Shown here: positions 16,277-25,591 of the stretch, piece after piece
Layout of the letters: each line of letters starts with the position of its first letter
Numbering within the stretch: the stretch's first letter is position 1
Assembly (NCBI GenBank): GCA_001899315.1
Contig: MOYA01000001.1
Location: 1,133,403-1,197,402, forward strand
Length of the DNA: 64,000 bases
Direction: 5' to 3'
Source of the DNA: Candidatus Obscuribacter phosphatis
Lineage (GTDB): Bacteria; Cyanobacteriota; Vampirovibrionia; Obscuribacterales; Obscuribacteraceae
Notes under the pieces: model-generated
Told to the model about the DNA's origin: nothing
Database searches by the model: none
The model's input: only the letters and a program-made list of their open reading frames with translations
Made by a program: the position numbers and the translations under genes

Positions 16277-17221
16277 TTGAAGCTTGAAAAAGTTCTTGTC
16301 GTTCACAAGAAGTCAACTTATCAGATTCAGGCGCAGGAACATAAAGAAGCGCGTTTTCTCAAGCTTATGGAAAGCGGCTCGGATGTTGTTTCACGGGTCA
16401 GGCTTGCCCATGAAGAGCATGTGGAAACCCTTGAATTGGTTGAGTCTGAGCTGCGCCGACTGGGCATCAGTTTCCAGTCGCTCTGGCGCTCTCAGGTGCC
16501 CGGCATAGTCGAAGATATCGACTTGATGATATCGGTGGGGGGCGATGGTACCTTCCTCGATGCCTCCCATGCTCTGCGCAATGTGCCAATTCTTGGTGTC
16601 AACTCATCTTGCTCTTCCAGTTTCGGTCATTTCTGCCTAGGCAATAAAGACAATTTTCAAGACTGTCTGGAAGGCATAATCGACGAAAGACTGCATCCAA
16701 TAGATATACTGCGCCTCGAACTTTCTATAGATGGAGTAGTTATTCAGGAATTGGCCTTGAATGAAGTCTTGATTGCCCATAGTTCGCCGGCGGCCACCAG
16801 TCGGTATTTTATTAATGTAGACGGCAGGCAAGAAGAGCAAAGATCTTCGGGCATTTGGGTGAGCACACCGGCCGGTTCCACCGGCTCGATGCGTTCAGCC
16901 GGCGGGCAGGTGAGCCCCATCGATTGTCGCAGTTTTGAATATCTTGTCCGCGAACCCTATACAAGACCGGGCGAAAATTTTGTTTTATTGAACGGCATGC
17001 TCGATCAAGCCAAACAGATGAAAGTAAAGTCGATGATGCGCACCGGCGAAGTCTATATCGATGGGCCTCACATAATATATCCACTGAGCCTGGGCGAGGA
17101 ATTGACCATTAAAGCCAGTCCCTATAGTTTGCGTGCTTTCATAGATAGACACGTCAACGATATTTTCAATAAAGTCGAAGCAAAAACCGAGTCGACATCT
17201 TGTCTGGGAGAGAACCGCTGA
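16277..17221 (+). CDS. nadK: NAD kinase family protein
   Basis: 314 residues. NAD kinases phosphorylate NAD to NADP. The GGDGT motif is at 88-92 (ISVGGDGTFLDA). The second motif NEVLIAHSSPA carries the conserved Asn-Glu, and the third reads VSTPAGSTGSMRSAGG, where the family usually has GSTAYSLSAGG. The region between them (GVNSSCSSSFGHFCLG) is atypical, so this is a divergent branch. The start is taken as TTG because no ATG precedes the conserved core; no clear ribosome site supports it. The stop is one base before the murT start, so the two are translationally coupled. It is transcribed divergently from alaS across a 187-base gap. Confidence 0.85.
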   Translation: MKLEKVLVVHKKSTYQIQAQEHKEARFLKLMESGSDVVSRVRLAHEEHVETLELVESELRRLGISFQSLWRSQVPGIVEDIDLMISVGGDGTFLDASHALRNVPILGVNSSCSSSFGHFCLGNKDNFQDCLEGIIDERLHPIDILRLELSIDGVVIQELALNEVLIAHSSPAATSRYFINVDGRQEEQRSSGIWVSTPAGSTGSMRSAGGQVSPIDCRSFEYLVREPYTRPGENFVLLNGMLDQAKQMKVKSMMRTGEVYIDGPHIIYPLSLGEELTIKASPYSLRAFIDRHVNDIFNKVEAKTESTSCLGENR

Positions 17222-17222
17222 A

Positions 17223-18644
17223 ATGGTCGAAACAAACCGCACCGAGCCGGGTGGCACTGAATCTAGAGAAAAGAATCTAACAGTCTCAGATAAGGCTGCC
17301 GTTCTTGTCGCTCAGCTGGCTGCCGGTACGATCAGAAAGCTCGGTCTGGGCTTGGGCTCCAATTTGCCTGGTCGTATCGCCCGCAAATTATCTCCTACTG
17401 TTTTGAGCAATCTTTCGGCACAGACCAAAAAAGGCGTTGTAGCCGTCACCGGCACCAATGGCAAGAGCACTACCAGTGGTATCCTCTCCGAGATTCTCAG
17501 AGTGGCTGGTTTTACTTTTGCCCATAACCGCCAGGGTGCCAACTTGGTCACCGGCATCACCGCCTCTTTGGTCGAGTCTGCCAACTGGGCTAGCGGAATT
17601 AAAGCCGATCTTTGTCTGTTTGAAATTGACGAAGCCGCACTGCCTGTGGTGGCGCGTGAAGTGAAGATCGAGACTGTGCTGGTCACCAATCTCTTTAGAG
17701 ACCAATTAGATCGTTTTGGTGAATTGGATACAACAGCCAAGCTAATTTCAAGCGGTATTGTCAAAAACCATAGCCGCGCCATACTCAATGCCGATGACCC
17801 TAATGTCAGCCAACTTGTACCTGATGAGTCAAGGTTTTTTTATGGCATAGAGTCGGTCAAAGAAGCCACGGTTTCCAGTTCAAATCAAGAGTTGGCTTAT
17901 TGTTCTAAATGCGGCGCCGAAGTGGCTTTTCATAATGTCTTTTATGGTCAGCTTGGTCATTGGTATTGTCCCAGTTGTGAAAACTCTAGACCCAAACCAA
18001 ATATTGTCGCCAAAGATGTAGAGGTCTTTGCCACCAGTTCGCGTTTTAAATTGCAAATTGGCAGTAGCGAAGAAGACTGTGTTTTGCCCTTGCCTGGGCT
18101 ATTCAATGTCTATAACGCACTGGCTGCAGCCACCGCCGCCCACTATATGGGTGTGAGCAATCAGGCAATTCGCTATGGTCTGAAGGAATACAATACTCTT
18201 TTTGGACGCTCTGAGAAGCTTGTTATCGACGGCAAGCCTGTGATTGTCCAGCTGATCAAAAATCCAGCCGGTGCCACCCAGGCGGTAAGCTCTTGTGTGA
18301 AAGACGATAAAGCTCGTTTGCTCATTGCCATCAACGATAATTTGGCCGATGGCAGAGATGTTTCCTGGTTGTGGGATGCCGATTTCGAACAGCTGGCCAA
18401 GGCTGCCGCCCAAACCAGTTTGGTTGTTTCTGGGCAGCGAGCCGAAGACATGGCCGTGCGCATGAAATATGCCGGATATGCCGCAGACAAGATTGTCTGC
18501 GTGCCCAAGCTGCAAGAAGCTTTGGAATTGTCTTTGAATGAACTAAAAGAGGGCGAGACCCTTTGGCTGATGCCGACCTATACCTGTTTGCTCGATTTAC
18601 AGAAACTGCTCAAGTCTATGGGCGTTTCAATGTCGTGCACTTAG
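17223..18644 (+). CDS. murT: Mur ligase MurT (lipid II isoglutaminyl synthase subunit)
   Basis: 473 residues. In Gram-positive bacteria MurT, with the glutaminase GatD, amidates the D-Glu of lipid II. The ATP loop is VTGTNGKSTT (75-84), followed by HNRQGANLVTG and FEIDEAALP. A Cys4 zinc ribbon, typical of MurT and not of other Mur ligases, is at C227, C230, C249 and C252. FGRSEK and the C-terminal DUF1727 motif NDNLADGRDVSWLWDADFE confirm the family. No gatD gene flanks it, although murT and gatD are usually adjacent. It overlaps functionally with the NAD kinase-like gene through a one-base gap. The glutaminase may lie elsewhere, or the enzyme may use another nitrogen donor. Confidence 0.93.
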   Translation: MVETNRTEPGGTESREKNLTVSDKAAVLVAQLAAGTIRKLGLGLGSNLPGRIARKLSPTVLSNLSAQTKKGVVAVTGTNGKSTTSGILSEILRVAGFTFAHNRQGANLVTGITASLVESANWASGIKADLCLFEIDEAALPVVAREVKIETVLVTNLFRDQLDRFGELDTTAKLISSGIVKNHSRAILNADDPNVSQLVPDESRFFYGIESVKEATVSSSNQELAYCSKCGAEVAFHNVFYGQLGHWYCPSCENSRPKPNIVAKDVEVFATSSRFKLQIGSSEEDCVLPLPGLFNVYNALAAATAAHYMGVSNQAIRYGLKEYNTLFGRSEKLVIDGKPVIVQLIKNPAGATQAVSSCVKDDKARLLIAINDNLADGRDVSWLWDADFEQLAKAAAQTSLVVSGQRAEDMAVRMKYAGYAADKIVCVPKLQEALELSLNELKEGETLWLMPTYTCLLDLQKLLKSMGVSMSCT

Positions 18645-18666
18645 TTTTAACTGATAAAATCAAGTC

Positions 18667-19140
18667 ATGAGGTGCTTTGGTCTAGTTTGGTCAAGACTTT
18701 TGCTGGCTTGCCTATTTAGTCAAGTTTATGTCGGTTTTGCTTGTTCGCAAGAAGCGACAGTCTCTCCTGCGAAAACAGATAGCGCTCTTAAGTACATTCA
18801 GAAAGCCGAGAACTCAAAGAAGAAAACGAATTCTAGGAAAATTAAAAACTCTAAGAAAATCCAGAACTCTAAGAAGAACCAGAACTCTAAAAATATCCAG
18901 AGTTCTCTCAAAGAAAGAAAATCTACTCAAGAAGACAAAATCAGCACTGATCTAAACTCATCGAAAACCCAGGACTTTGAACCGGCTCAAATGCAAGACC
19001 GGGGTTCTGTTGGAGAAAATTACAGTAGACAAATGAATATACACAGAAACAGTTTGCCGCCCTGTGATTTGAGACCGAAGGATAGATATTGGGTGCCTAA
19101 AGGCAGTTTTTCAACTGAGCTGGCGGAACCTTCTCAATAG
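18667..19140 (+). CDS. Secreted lysine-rich protein with NSKK repeats
   Basis: 157 residues. Signal peptide LLLACLFSQVYVGFACSQ, with the Cys in FAC not in a convincing lipobox. Residues about 45-85 are degenerate repeats of NSKK, NSRK and QNSK units, giving a strongly basic segment. A short C-terminal block (SLPPCDLRPKDRYWVPKGSF) looks more folded. Nothing identifies a function; a basic exported stretch could bind envelope polyanions. It starts 22 bases after murT and is probably in the same transcript. Its stop is one base from the convergent tadC stop. Confidence 0.7.
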   Translation: MRCFGLVWSRLLLACLFSQVYVGFACSQEATVSPAKTDSALKYIQKAENSKKKTNSRKIKNSKKIQNSKKNQNSKNIQSSLKERKSTQEDKISTDLNSSKTQDFEPAQMQDRGSVGENYSRQMNIHRNSLPPCDLRPKDRYWVPKGSFSTELAEPSQ

Positions 19141-19141
19141 A

Positions 19142-20065
19142 TTAAGGCAGAATGCCACCTGGCTTTACATGCTGGAAGAAGATGAGCAGCGAAGGCGCCA
19201 AGACCAGCACCATGAGGGCGGGCATAATACAGAACCACAGGGGAAAAGCCATATAGATGGGTAGCCTGGCTGCCTTCTCTTCTGCTTTTTGACTGAGTTT
19301 AGTTCTCAGATATTCAGATTGGTTGCGCAGGGTCTTTGAGATGCTCAACCCCAGCTGATTGGCTTGGTTGAGGGCTCCGGCAAAGGCGCCCAGCTCTTCT
19401 ACGCCGGTGCGTTTGTATAGTTCCTGAAAGGCTCTTTCTCTGCTCATGCCAAGCAAAATATCGCGGTTGAGAGTAAGCAACTCTTCCGCTAGAGGCGAAC
19501 TCTTGCGATTGCTACGAATATCATTTCTATCTTGCTTTTCTTGTGCGACACGGGTCAAGGTGGCATCTAGGCCAAGCCCGGCATCGACGCAGAGCACCAT
19601 GAGGTCCAACAGCTCCGGCAGGGCTTCTCTGATGGCGGTTTTGCGTCTGCCGGCCAAAACTGTAATCACCAAATCTGGTGCAAAGAAAAGAAAGATGGCC
19701 GTGCCCAAGACAATCAGAGGTTGATTGACGAAAGCCCAAAGTATTGTTGAAAGCAGGGCGGGATAGAGTTTGGCTGAGGCTAGAAAAGCCAGTTGGGTAT
19801 TGCCGCGGAAGCCGCAATAGTTGAGCTTGGTTTGCAGTTTCTCTAGATAGGCAGGGAAGGGTCTGAGAATTTCAGTGGCTGGATTGGTTAGGTAGACCGG
19901 CAAATAAAGAGGACCGTTACCGAACAGATTGTTACTGAGATTTGTGCCCATAAGTCCGCCACTACCTGCAGACTGGGTCTTGCGGCGCCATTGCACAGCG
20001 ACCAGCACCAGGGCGACGGCGGCAAAGGCAAATAACTCGGGATATTGGCTTAGATATTCAGGCAT
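19142..20065 (-). CDS. tadC: Tad pilus inner-membrane protein TadC
   Basis: 307 residues of the type II secretion F (GspF) fold, the inner-membrane platform of the Flp/Tad pilus. N-terminal and mid-protein hydrophobic helices, the cytoplasmic LLDLMVLCVDAGLGLDATLTR segment and the LGLSISKTLRNQSEYLR segment match TadC, as does the final membrane helix WFCIMPALMVLVLAPSLLIFF. It is the last gene of the pilus operon and its start shares one base with the end of tadB. The convergent neighbour ends one base away. Confidence 0.92.
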   Translation of the reverse strand: MPEYLSQYPELFAFAAVALVLVAVQWRRKTQSAGSGGLMGTNLSNNLFGNGPLYLPVYLTNPATEILRPFPAYLEKLQTKLNYCGFRGNTQLAFLASAKLYPALLSTILWAFVNQPLIVLGTAIFLFFAPDLVITVLAGRRKTAIREALPELLDLMVLCVDAGLGLDATLTRVAQEKQDRNDIRSNRKSSPLAEELLTLNRDILLGMSRERAFQELYKRTGVEELGAFAGALNQANQLGLSISKTLRNQSEYLRTKLSQKAEEKAARLPIYMAFPLWFCIMPALMVLVLAPSLLIFFQHVKPGGILP

Positions 20066-21036
20066 CAGGCTTTTACCTCGGTCATTTTCTTCATCAGGAA
20101 CATACCTAAAAATTGCAAACCTATGGCTAAGATCAAAAGAAGCTTGCCTGTCTCATTCGTAAAGAGCGGATTGAGATAGCCAGGGCTCAAGACTTCAAGG
20201 GCGGTGGCAAGAAAGATGGGCAAAAGACCGACTATGAAACCGGTGAGCCGGCTCTGGGTGGTGAGCACACCGATTTGTCTCTTTAGCTTTAGTCTGCCTC
20301 TAAGAGTGACATTGGTTTTGTCCAGCAGTTCAGCCAATGATCCGCCTACCTCTGCTTGTATAGCCACCGCTCTGCCTATTAGGTCCAACTCGGTAAGCTT
20401 ATAGCGTTGCTGCACAAAGGCGAGAGCTTCTGAAAGAGTCAGACCAAGGTTCATGCGCTGATCTATATGGGCAAACTCGATGGAAAGAGGGGCCGGGCAG
20501 TCGCTGGCGATTGATTTGACCGCCTGCGGGAGGCTGTGCCCCGAGCGCAACACCGAGACCATGAGGTCGATGGCATCTGGCAGTTGTTCTTGAAACTTTC
20601 TTCTTACTGCCTGGGCTTTGATTTTGAGAATGATAATCGGCAGGGCAAGAATAGCCAGGGGCAAAAGTAAGGTCAACCAGAGAGGGGCTTCAAAATAGTT
20701 GGCGCCAAGCAGGCTCAAGCAGGCAGAAATAAGCACTAGTCCGGTAAACTCGGAGGCGTCCATGCCTAGACCGCTCATCGCTACAAGATCGCTTATAAAT
20801 GCCGGTGCCTTGATGGCAATGGCGCTGCTTACTGGTACTCTTTCTTTCAAGAGTTTCTGATCTGACGGGCCCAAGGTCTGGCTGAGAGCCGGTGAAAGTG
20901 CTTCTTTCACTCTCTCTTTTACCTGACGATTCCATCTCAGTCTGCTATAAAGTCTGGTCAAGACTATGCCTGTGACCACGGTCAAAAGCAGGGTGAGCGC
21001 TAAATAAGTAGGGTCGATGCTGAGAGTGTGGTTCAT
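20065..21036 (-). CDS. tadB: Tad pilus inner-membrane protein TadB
   Basis: 323 residues, also of the GspF fold and partner of TadC. After an N-terminal membrane helix and a linker, the domain QEQLPDAIDLMVSVLRSGHSLPQA is the standard TadB signature. AEVGGSLAELLDKTNVTLRGRLKLKRQI and paired C-terminal helices follow. The gene overlaps tadA by four bases (ATGA) and tadC by one, so translation of the three is coupled. Confidence 0.93.
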   Translation of the reverse strand: MNHTLSIDPTYLALTLLLTVVTGIVLTRLYSRLRWNRQVKERVKEALSPALSQTLGPSDQKLLKERVPVSSAIAIKAPAFISDLVAMSGLGMDASEFTGLVLISACLSLLGANYFEAPLWLTLLLPLAILALPIIILKIKAQAVRRKFQEQLPDAIDLMVSVLRSGHSLPQAVKSIASDCPAPLSIEFAHIDQRMNLGLTLSEALAFVQQRYKLTELDLIGRAVAIQAEVGGSLAELLDKTNVTLRGRLKLKRQIGVLTTQSRLTGFIVGLLPIFLATALEVLSPGYLNPLFTNETGKLLLILAIGLQFLGMFLMKKMTEVKA

Positions 21037-22502
21037 GCTTCGCTACCCGCAATCTCGACATTTTGAAATAGCTCGGAGGGAAGCTCCACTCCCATTTCTT
21101 GAAAGCGCAGCGATTTGGCCGGTCTGATACCGCAGGCTTGGTGGCGCCCGGTCAACTCGCCGCCTTCTTTCAAGGTGGCTTTAAACTCATAGAGGTCTTG
21201 CATGGCAATCACCCCTTCTTGCACGCCGGTGATTTCAGAGATGCTTACTACCCGGCGTTTGCCGTCTGATAGTCGCTTCACTTGTACCACCAGGTCAAAG
21301 GCTGCGCCGATTTGTTCGCGAATTGATCTTTGCGACAAATCTACACCCGACAACAAAACCAGAGTTTCGATACGGGCTAGGGCATCGCGGGCGGTATTGG
21401 CGTGCACTGTGGTGAGCGAACCTTCGTGACCGGTATTCATAGCTTGCAGCATATCTAAAGCTTCGGCACCGCGCACTTCGCCCACTATGATGCGGTCCGG
21501 TCTCATACGCAAGGCGTTTTTGACCAGCTCTCTTTGTCTTACTGCCCCTTCGCCTTCCAAGTTGGCCGGGCGAGATTCCAGTCTAATCACATGTCTTTGC
21601 TGCAGGCGCAGCTCGGCGGTATCTTCTATGGTGACAATGCGTTCTGAGCCTGAAATATGCGATGACATAACATTGAGCAAGGTGGTTTTACCAGCCGAAG
21701 TACCGCCTGAAATGAGTATGTTGAGGCGGGCTTGCACTGCTTTCTTGAGAAATTCAGCCATCTCTTGCGAAAGAGCACCTTTTTCAATTAGGTCATCGAC
21801 ATTGAAAGGTACTGGTCTAAAGCGTCTAATCGATAGTACCGGACCATCTAGAGCCAAAGGCGGAATTATGGCATTGACGCGGGAGCCGTCGGGCAAGCGC
21901 GCGTCTACAATCGGCGAAGCTTCATCGATGCGGCGACCGATGCGGGCAACTATGCGGCTGATTATATGAAGCAGATGTTTGTCGTCTTTAAATCTAATTG
22001 GTGTTTCCACCAGCTTGCCGTCTTGATCGATCCAGACACTTTGGCTGCCGTTCACCAAAATATCATTTATAGAGGCATCACTCAAAAGTGGCTCAAGCGG
22101 ACCAAGTCCGAGTGTCTCATAGAGCACTTCTTCGGTTAGTGTATCTCTTTCAGAGGCAGATAAAGGCAGTCTCTCTTCGTCCACCAAAACTCTGATGGTC
22201 TCGCGCACCGCGCCTTCCAGTTCGCTGTCTTGCGAGAGTTTCATCAAGACGCTGACATCGATGCTATCCACCAGTCTTTCGTGAATACGCATCTTCAGAT
22301 CATGGTGTTCCAAATGGGCTTTGTTCTGCGCTGGGCGCAAGCTTAAGCCTAGACCGGCGCGTTTCTCATTTGCTTCTTTGGCGGCCGGTGCCATTTCACC
22401 TGCAAGAGAAGCATTTACACTCGAAGCAGAGGCATTGCTTTGTTTGCCTTGTCCTGGCAGCTCGGATGCTCTACTTTTGATGATTGATCTAAGATCGGTC
22501 AT
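21033..22502 (-). CDS. tadA: Tad/Flp pilus assembly ATPase TadA (CpaF)
   Basis: 489 residues, a GspE/VirB11-type hexameric ATPase that powers pilus extension (and retraction in some species). Visible are GLGPLEPLLSDASINDILVNG, the Walker A GGTSAGKTTLLN at about 265-276, the Asp box DTAELRL, Walker B-like RIIVGEVRGAEALDML and the His box GHEGSLTTVHANT. The N-terminal 60 residues are a low-complexity extension. The gene starts two bases after tadZ and overlaps tadB by four. Confidence 0.96.
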   Translation of the reverse strand: MTDLRSIIKSRASELPGQGKQSNASASSVNASLAGEMAPAAKEANEKRAGLGLSLRPAQNKAHLEHHDLKMRIHERLVDSIDVSVLMKLSQDSELEGAVRETIRVLVDEERLPLSASERDTLTEEVLYETLGLGPLEPLLSDASINDILVNGSQSVWIDQDGKLVETPIRFKDDKHLLHIISRIVARIGRRIDEASPIVDARLPDGSRVNAIIPPLALDGPVLSIRRFRPVPFNVDDLIEKGALSQEMAEFLKKAVQARLNILISGGTSAGKTTLLNVMSSHISGSERIVTIEDTAELRLQQRHVIRLESRPANLEGEGAVRQRELVKNALRMRPDRIIVGEVRGAEALDMLQAMNTGHEGSLTTVHANTARDALARIETLVLLSGVDLSQRSIREQIGAAFDLVVQVKRLSDGKRRVVSISEITGVQEGVIAMQDLYEFKATLKEGGELTGRHQACGIRPAKSLRFQEMGVELPSELFQNVEIAGSEA

Positions 22503-22504
22503 TT

Positions 22505-23287
22505 CTAGCTCCTGCTGTATTCGAGAGAGATTGAAGCAACTATATTTTTGAGCGAACGGCTATAGGCGCAGCGAGGCGCCGTGAGCACCAGGGGCAGTCC
22601 CACTACGGCGGCATTTTCTACTTCTTTGAAGTCGTTGGCCAATTTCACTAAGTTGAAGTCTCTATCTTTGACCATCTGCAATATTTGCCCTTCAATTTCT
22701 TTGTTTTTGCCACCGGCGCGGTTAAGCACAATGGTGAGATTTTCACCGGCAAAGCCCAGGTCGCTTATCACTTTCAACCAGCGTGCCGCAGCGGCGATGG
22801 CCGGCACAGTCGCTTCGATAAGCAAAAAGAGATGACTTAAGCTGTCGAGCAAGTCGAGTAAGGTCTGGTCCATTATCTTGGGCAGGTCGATAACGGTGGT
22901 ATGGTTCAGCTGTCTCAGCCCGGCAAGCAGGTTGACCAAGGCATAGGGCGAAATAGTCAGGGCTTGGTCGAGAACCAGGGGCGGGGTGATTAAGGTCAGA
23001 TTGCCTAGATCTTTTTCGGGCAACGACATGCTGGCGAGCATTTCTTCTGTCAGCCCATCAAGTCGCGGGCTCAAGTCTTGCAGATTAAAGCGGGGAGAGA
23101 CATTGAGCAAAGTGGCAAGGTCGGGTTGTTGCAGATTACCATCCACCAGGTTGACCTTTTCACCCAAAGCGAGAGCACTGGCTAAATTAAGGGCGAAAGT
23201 TGAGGAACCTACGCCCCCTTTCACTCCCAGCACACCAATTGTTTTGCCTTCTTTTATACTGCTGACTTTCATATTGCTTACTGGCAT
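22505..23287 (-). CDS. tadZ: TadZ/CpaE-like MinD-family ATPase
   Basis: 260 residues. The deviant Walker A GVKGGVGSSTFALNLASAL marks the MinD/ParA superfamily. Within a tad operon this is TadZ/CpaE, which localises the pilus machine to a pole or focus. The usual N-terminal receiver-like domain is missing: the ATPase begins at about residue 15, so this is a short form. TAATG overlap with the end of the upstream TadG-like gene couples their translation. Confidence 0.85.
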   Translation of the reverse strand: MPVSNMKVSSIKEGKTIGVLGVKGGVGSSTFALNLASALALGEKVNLVDGNLQQPDLATLLNVSPRFNLQDLSPRLDGLTEEMLASMSLPEKDLGNLTLITPPLVLDQALTISPYALVNLLAGLRQLNHTTVIDLPKIMDQTLLDLLDSLSHLFLLIEATVPAIAAAARWLKVISDLGFAGENLTIVLNRAGGKNKEIEGQILQMVKDRDFNLVKLANDFKEVENAAVVGLPLVLTAPRCAYSRSLKNIVASISLEYSRS

Positions 23288-24621
23288 TAGCGTGCCCTCA
23301 CCAGAGATGGTGCCATGACCATCGAGATTTTCTTGGGCGCCATGCTGTGTTCGCCTGCTAAAACTCTGGTGGTGAAAGGCGCAGTTGCCTGGGAAAGGGC
23401 GCGGCCGTCATAAGCCGCCGCCGCATGGCAGACATTGGGCATGACGATTGAACTAACCGGCTTTACAGTCAAAGCCAAGGCAGTTCCGGCAGTCGGATCC
23501 ACTGCCATAGATTGCAGTTGAAAGAGAGCAAAGCCCAAGACTTCATGCTGGCTGGAACGGGTACCGGGCACGGGATTGCCCTTCATCACCGGAAACATAT
23601 AGAGAAACTTTTGACTATTTAGTGTGTTGACTATGGCAGTGAGATTGGCTTTCTGGCTCGTGAATGCGGCGCTCTCGTGGTCTATAGCAGACAAGATCAT
23701 GCCTCTTTCCACAGCTCTCGGCGGAATGGCCGTGGTATCACCCTTGATGAAATACTTTAGATTGGAGATTGCGTCGCTTACGGCCTTATTACCCTGGGCA
23801 TCACCAAAATAGCTATTGCCTGTGCCCTCGCTCAAGTTGACCAGGGCAGCTTTTATATGTCCGGCTGCCGGTGGGCTGGCGGCATTATCTAGATCGATTG
23901 TGACAAGAGCCGGCGGCGCTTGGGCGATGGCGGCATATTGCAAATTACTGAGGGCGATTGGCATGGCGGCAAAGCCTGCCAGTTTTCTTTTCTCAAGATC
24001 GGCATCGAGGCGGCTTACGCCTGCGCCGATGCGAGTGGCTGGTTGAGCCGCCACTTCTACATCTATGATCGGACTTAAAAGGCTAAATTCGTCGCTTTTG
24101 GGATTTACCGAACTATTGAAGGCAAAAACAAGAGGCATAAAGAATTGACGTAAGGCGTCCACCCCTTCCCTTCTTACTTTTAGGGTCAAGAAAAATTCGT
24201 TTGAGTCTTGCTGATTTTCGGGGAATTCGATTTTGTCGGCGCTGAACTTTACCGCCGAACTGCCGCTGTTATTTTGGCCACTATCTGGTCCGCAAAGGGC
24301 TTGATGCCAGGCGATCGTGTTATTGCCTTGTCCCGAGATTTCATTTAGGGCAGCGGCAATATTGTTTTTGGCTGTGTTGCTATCGTAAAGATCTGAGGTC
24401 TCTTTTATTTGACTGGCATAGGCGGCAAGAGCCGCTGTTTTACCGGCAAACTTGAGAATCTGCACATTGTAGGTGCTACGCATGACATCTACGGTTAAGG
24501 CGGCAAAAGCAATGCCCACAAAGACTAGAAAAAGCGCCAGAGGCAGGATTGCCCCCTGCCTGCTTCGCTTTATATGGGCAGTCTTTCTGCCTTTGCCTTT
24601 ACTGTGATCGTGGAAATTCAT
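23287..24621 (-). CDS. TadG-like pilus-associated protein
   Basis: 444 residues. A basic N-terminus is followed by one membrane helix (GAILPLALFLVFVGIAFAALTVDVMR), the arrangement of TadG-type minor pilus proteins with a large exported domain. That domain has no von Willebrand A motif that I can see, although many TadG proteins carry one. It includes long Ser/Asn/Ala-rich stretches and a C-terminal VCHAAAAYDGRALSQAT segment. It starts inside the end of cpaB (23-base overlap). TadG naming rests on position and topology. Confidence 0.7.
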   Translation of the reverse strand: MNFHDHSKGKGRKTAHIKRSRQGAILPLALFLVFVGIAFAALTVDVMRSTYNVQILKFAGKTAALAAYASQIKETSDLYDSNTAKNNIAAALNEISGQGNNTIAWHQALCGPDSGQNNSGSSAVKFSADKIEFPENQQDSNEFFLTLKVRREGVDALRQFFMPLVFAFNSSVNPKSDEFSLLSPIIDVEVAAQPATRIGAGVSRLDADLEKRKLAGFAAMPIALSNLQYAAIAQAPPALVTIDLDNAASPPAAGHIKAALVNLSEGTGNSYFGDAQGNKAVSDAISNLKYFIKGDTTAIPPRAVERGMILSAIDHESAAFTSQKANLTAIVNTLNSQKFLYMFPVMKGNPVPGTRSSQHEVLGFALFQLQSMAVDPTAGTALALTVKPVSSIVMPNVCHAAAAYDGRALSQATAPFTTRVLAGEHSMAPKKISMVMAPSLVRAR

Positions 24622-25570
24622 GCGTCTCTCTACGGTTGCCAGTAAATACTTCTACAACCCAGTCGGCAGCTTTTTTCACTTCCGGCATGGTTTTGACTGG
24701 GTTGAGGTCAAAGAGTGGCGGCGGTGGCGGTACGGCAAGGGCCGGCAGGGCTGGCTGCAGATTGCTGTTGAAAGGCACTGCTGCCGGGGCGGCGGCGGGC
24801 AAGCTTGGCTGTGTCTGGTGGGCTTTAGCCGGCAAAAGATCGTCTTCGGCTATGCCGTATGACTTTGGCTCGACTGTGCTTAAACGATTGCGCAAAACCA
24901 ATCTGATTCTTCCTGTTTCTTCCGCTTGGCTTAAAATTTCGGCTTGTTCCGGGGTGACTGCCAGGGTGATGCGCGAGGCGTCATGACCTTGCAGACTTTT
25001 GCTCTTCACTGCTTCTTTGGGCAAGCTGAAAATTACAGGCAGGTTTTGACAGATTGTTTTGGTGTACTTTTTGCCTTCTTTTGTGGCGGTAAAAATGACA
25101 TCTACTTTGTCGCCGCCGGTGATACCGTGGTCGACAAGGGCTTCGTCGTCAAGCTTTAGCGAAATAGCTCTTTCGTGTGTTTCAAGCTCCTGAGAAAGGG
25201 TTTGACCTGCCTTAAGCAGGCTTGTATCGTGCAGAGGTTCACCCTTACTTATAAAAGTGCGGGCGATTCTGCCTACTACCATATTGTTTTTGGCAAACAG
25301 ACCTTCTTGATCAAAAGATGCCGGTACAGTCACATAGTGCAAATTGTTGTAAGAGATTCTAGTGCCGGGCAAAATGTCCTGCCCAGCGCCTACTACGTTT
25401 ATGGTCTGTATCACCGGCTTTGGTGTCATAGCCTTAAAAACAGTGGCGCCCGCCAAGACAACCAGCAGTGCCACCAAGATGAGAGTGAGCGGCGAAGACT
25501 GCGGCTTTTTAACCGGCAGTCTTTCTTTAGACAGCAACATCTTGTTTGTTTGTTCTAAGGTCTGTACCAC
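24599..25570 (-). CDS. cpaB: Flp pilus assembly protein CpaB (RcpC)
   Basis: 323 residues from a GTG start preceded by GAGAGG. One membrane helix near residues 25-48 (LILVALLVVLAGATVF) leads to an SAF domain: NVVGAGQDILPGTRISYNNL and FISKGEPLHDTSLL, then GDKVDVIFTATKEG and LAVTPEQAEILSQAEETGRIRLVLRN, the CpaB/RcpC pattern. The C-terminus is proline-rich and probably spans the envelope. CpaB helps place the secretin and modifies the pilus, yet no secretin gene is seen here. Confidence 0.92.
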   Translation of the reverse strand: MVQTLEQTNKMLLSKERLPVKKPQSSPLTLILVALLVVLAGATVFKAMTPKPVIQTINVVGAGQDILPGTRISYNNLHYVTVPASFDQEGLFAKNNMVVGRIARTFISKGEPLHDTSLLKAGQTLSQELETHERAISLKLDDEALVDHGITGGDKVDVIFTATKEGKKYTKTICQNLPVIFSLPKEAVKSKSLQGHDASRITLAVTPEQAEILSQAEETGRIRLVLRNRLSTVEPKSYGIAEDDLLPAKAHQTQPSLPAAAPAAVPFNSNLQPALPALAVPPPPPLFDLNPVKTMPEVKKAADWVVEVFTGNRRETHEFPRSQ

Positions 25571-25591
25571 TTTGAGCCTCTCTTTACAGAT

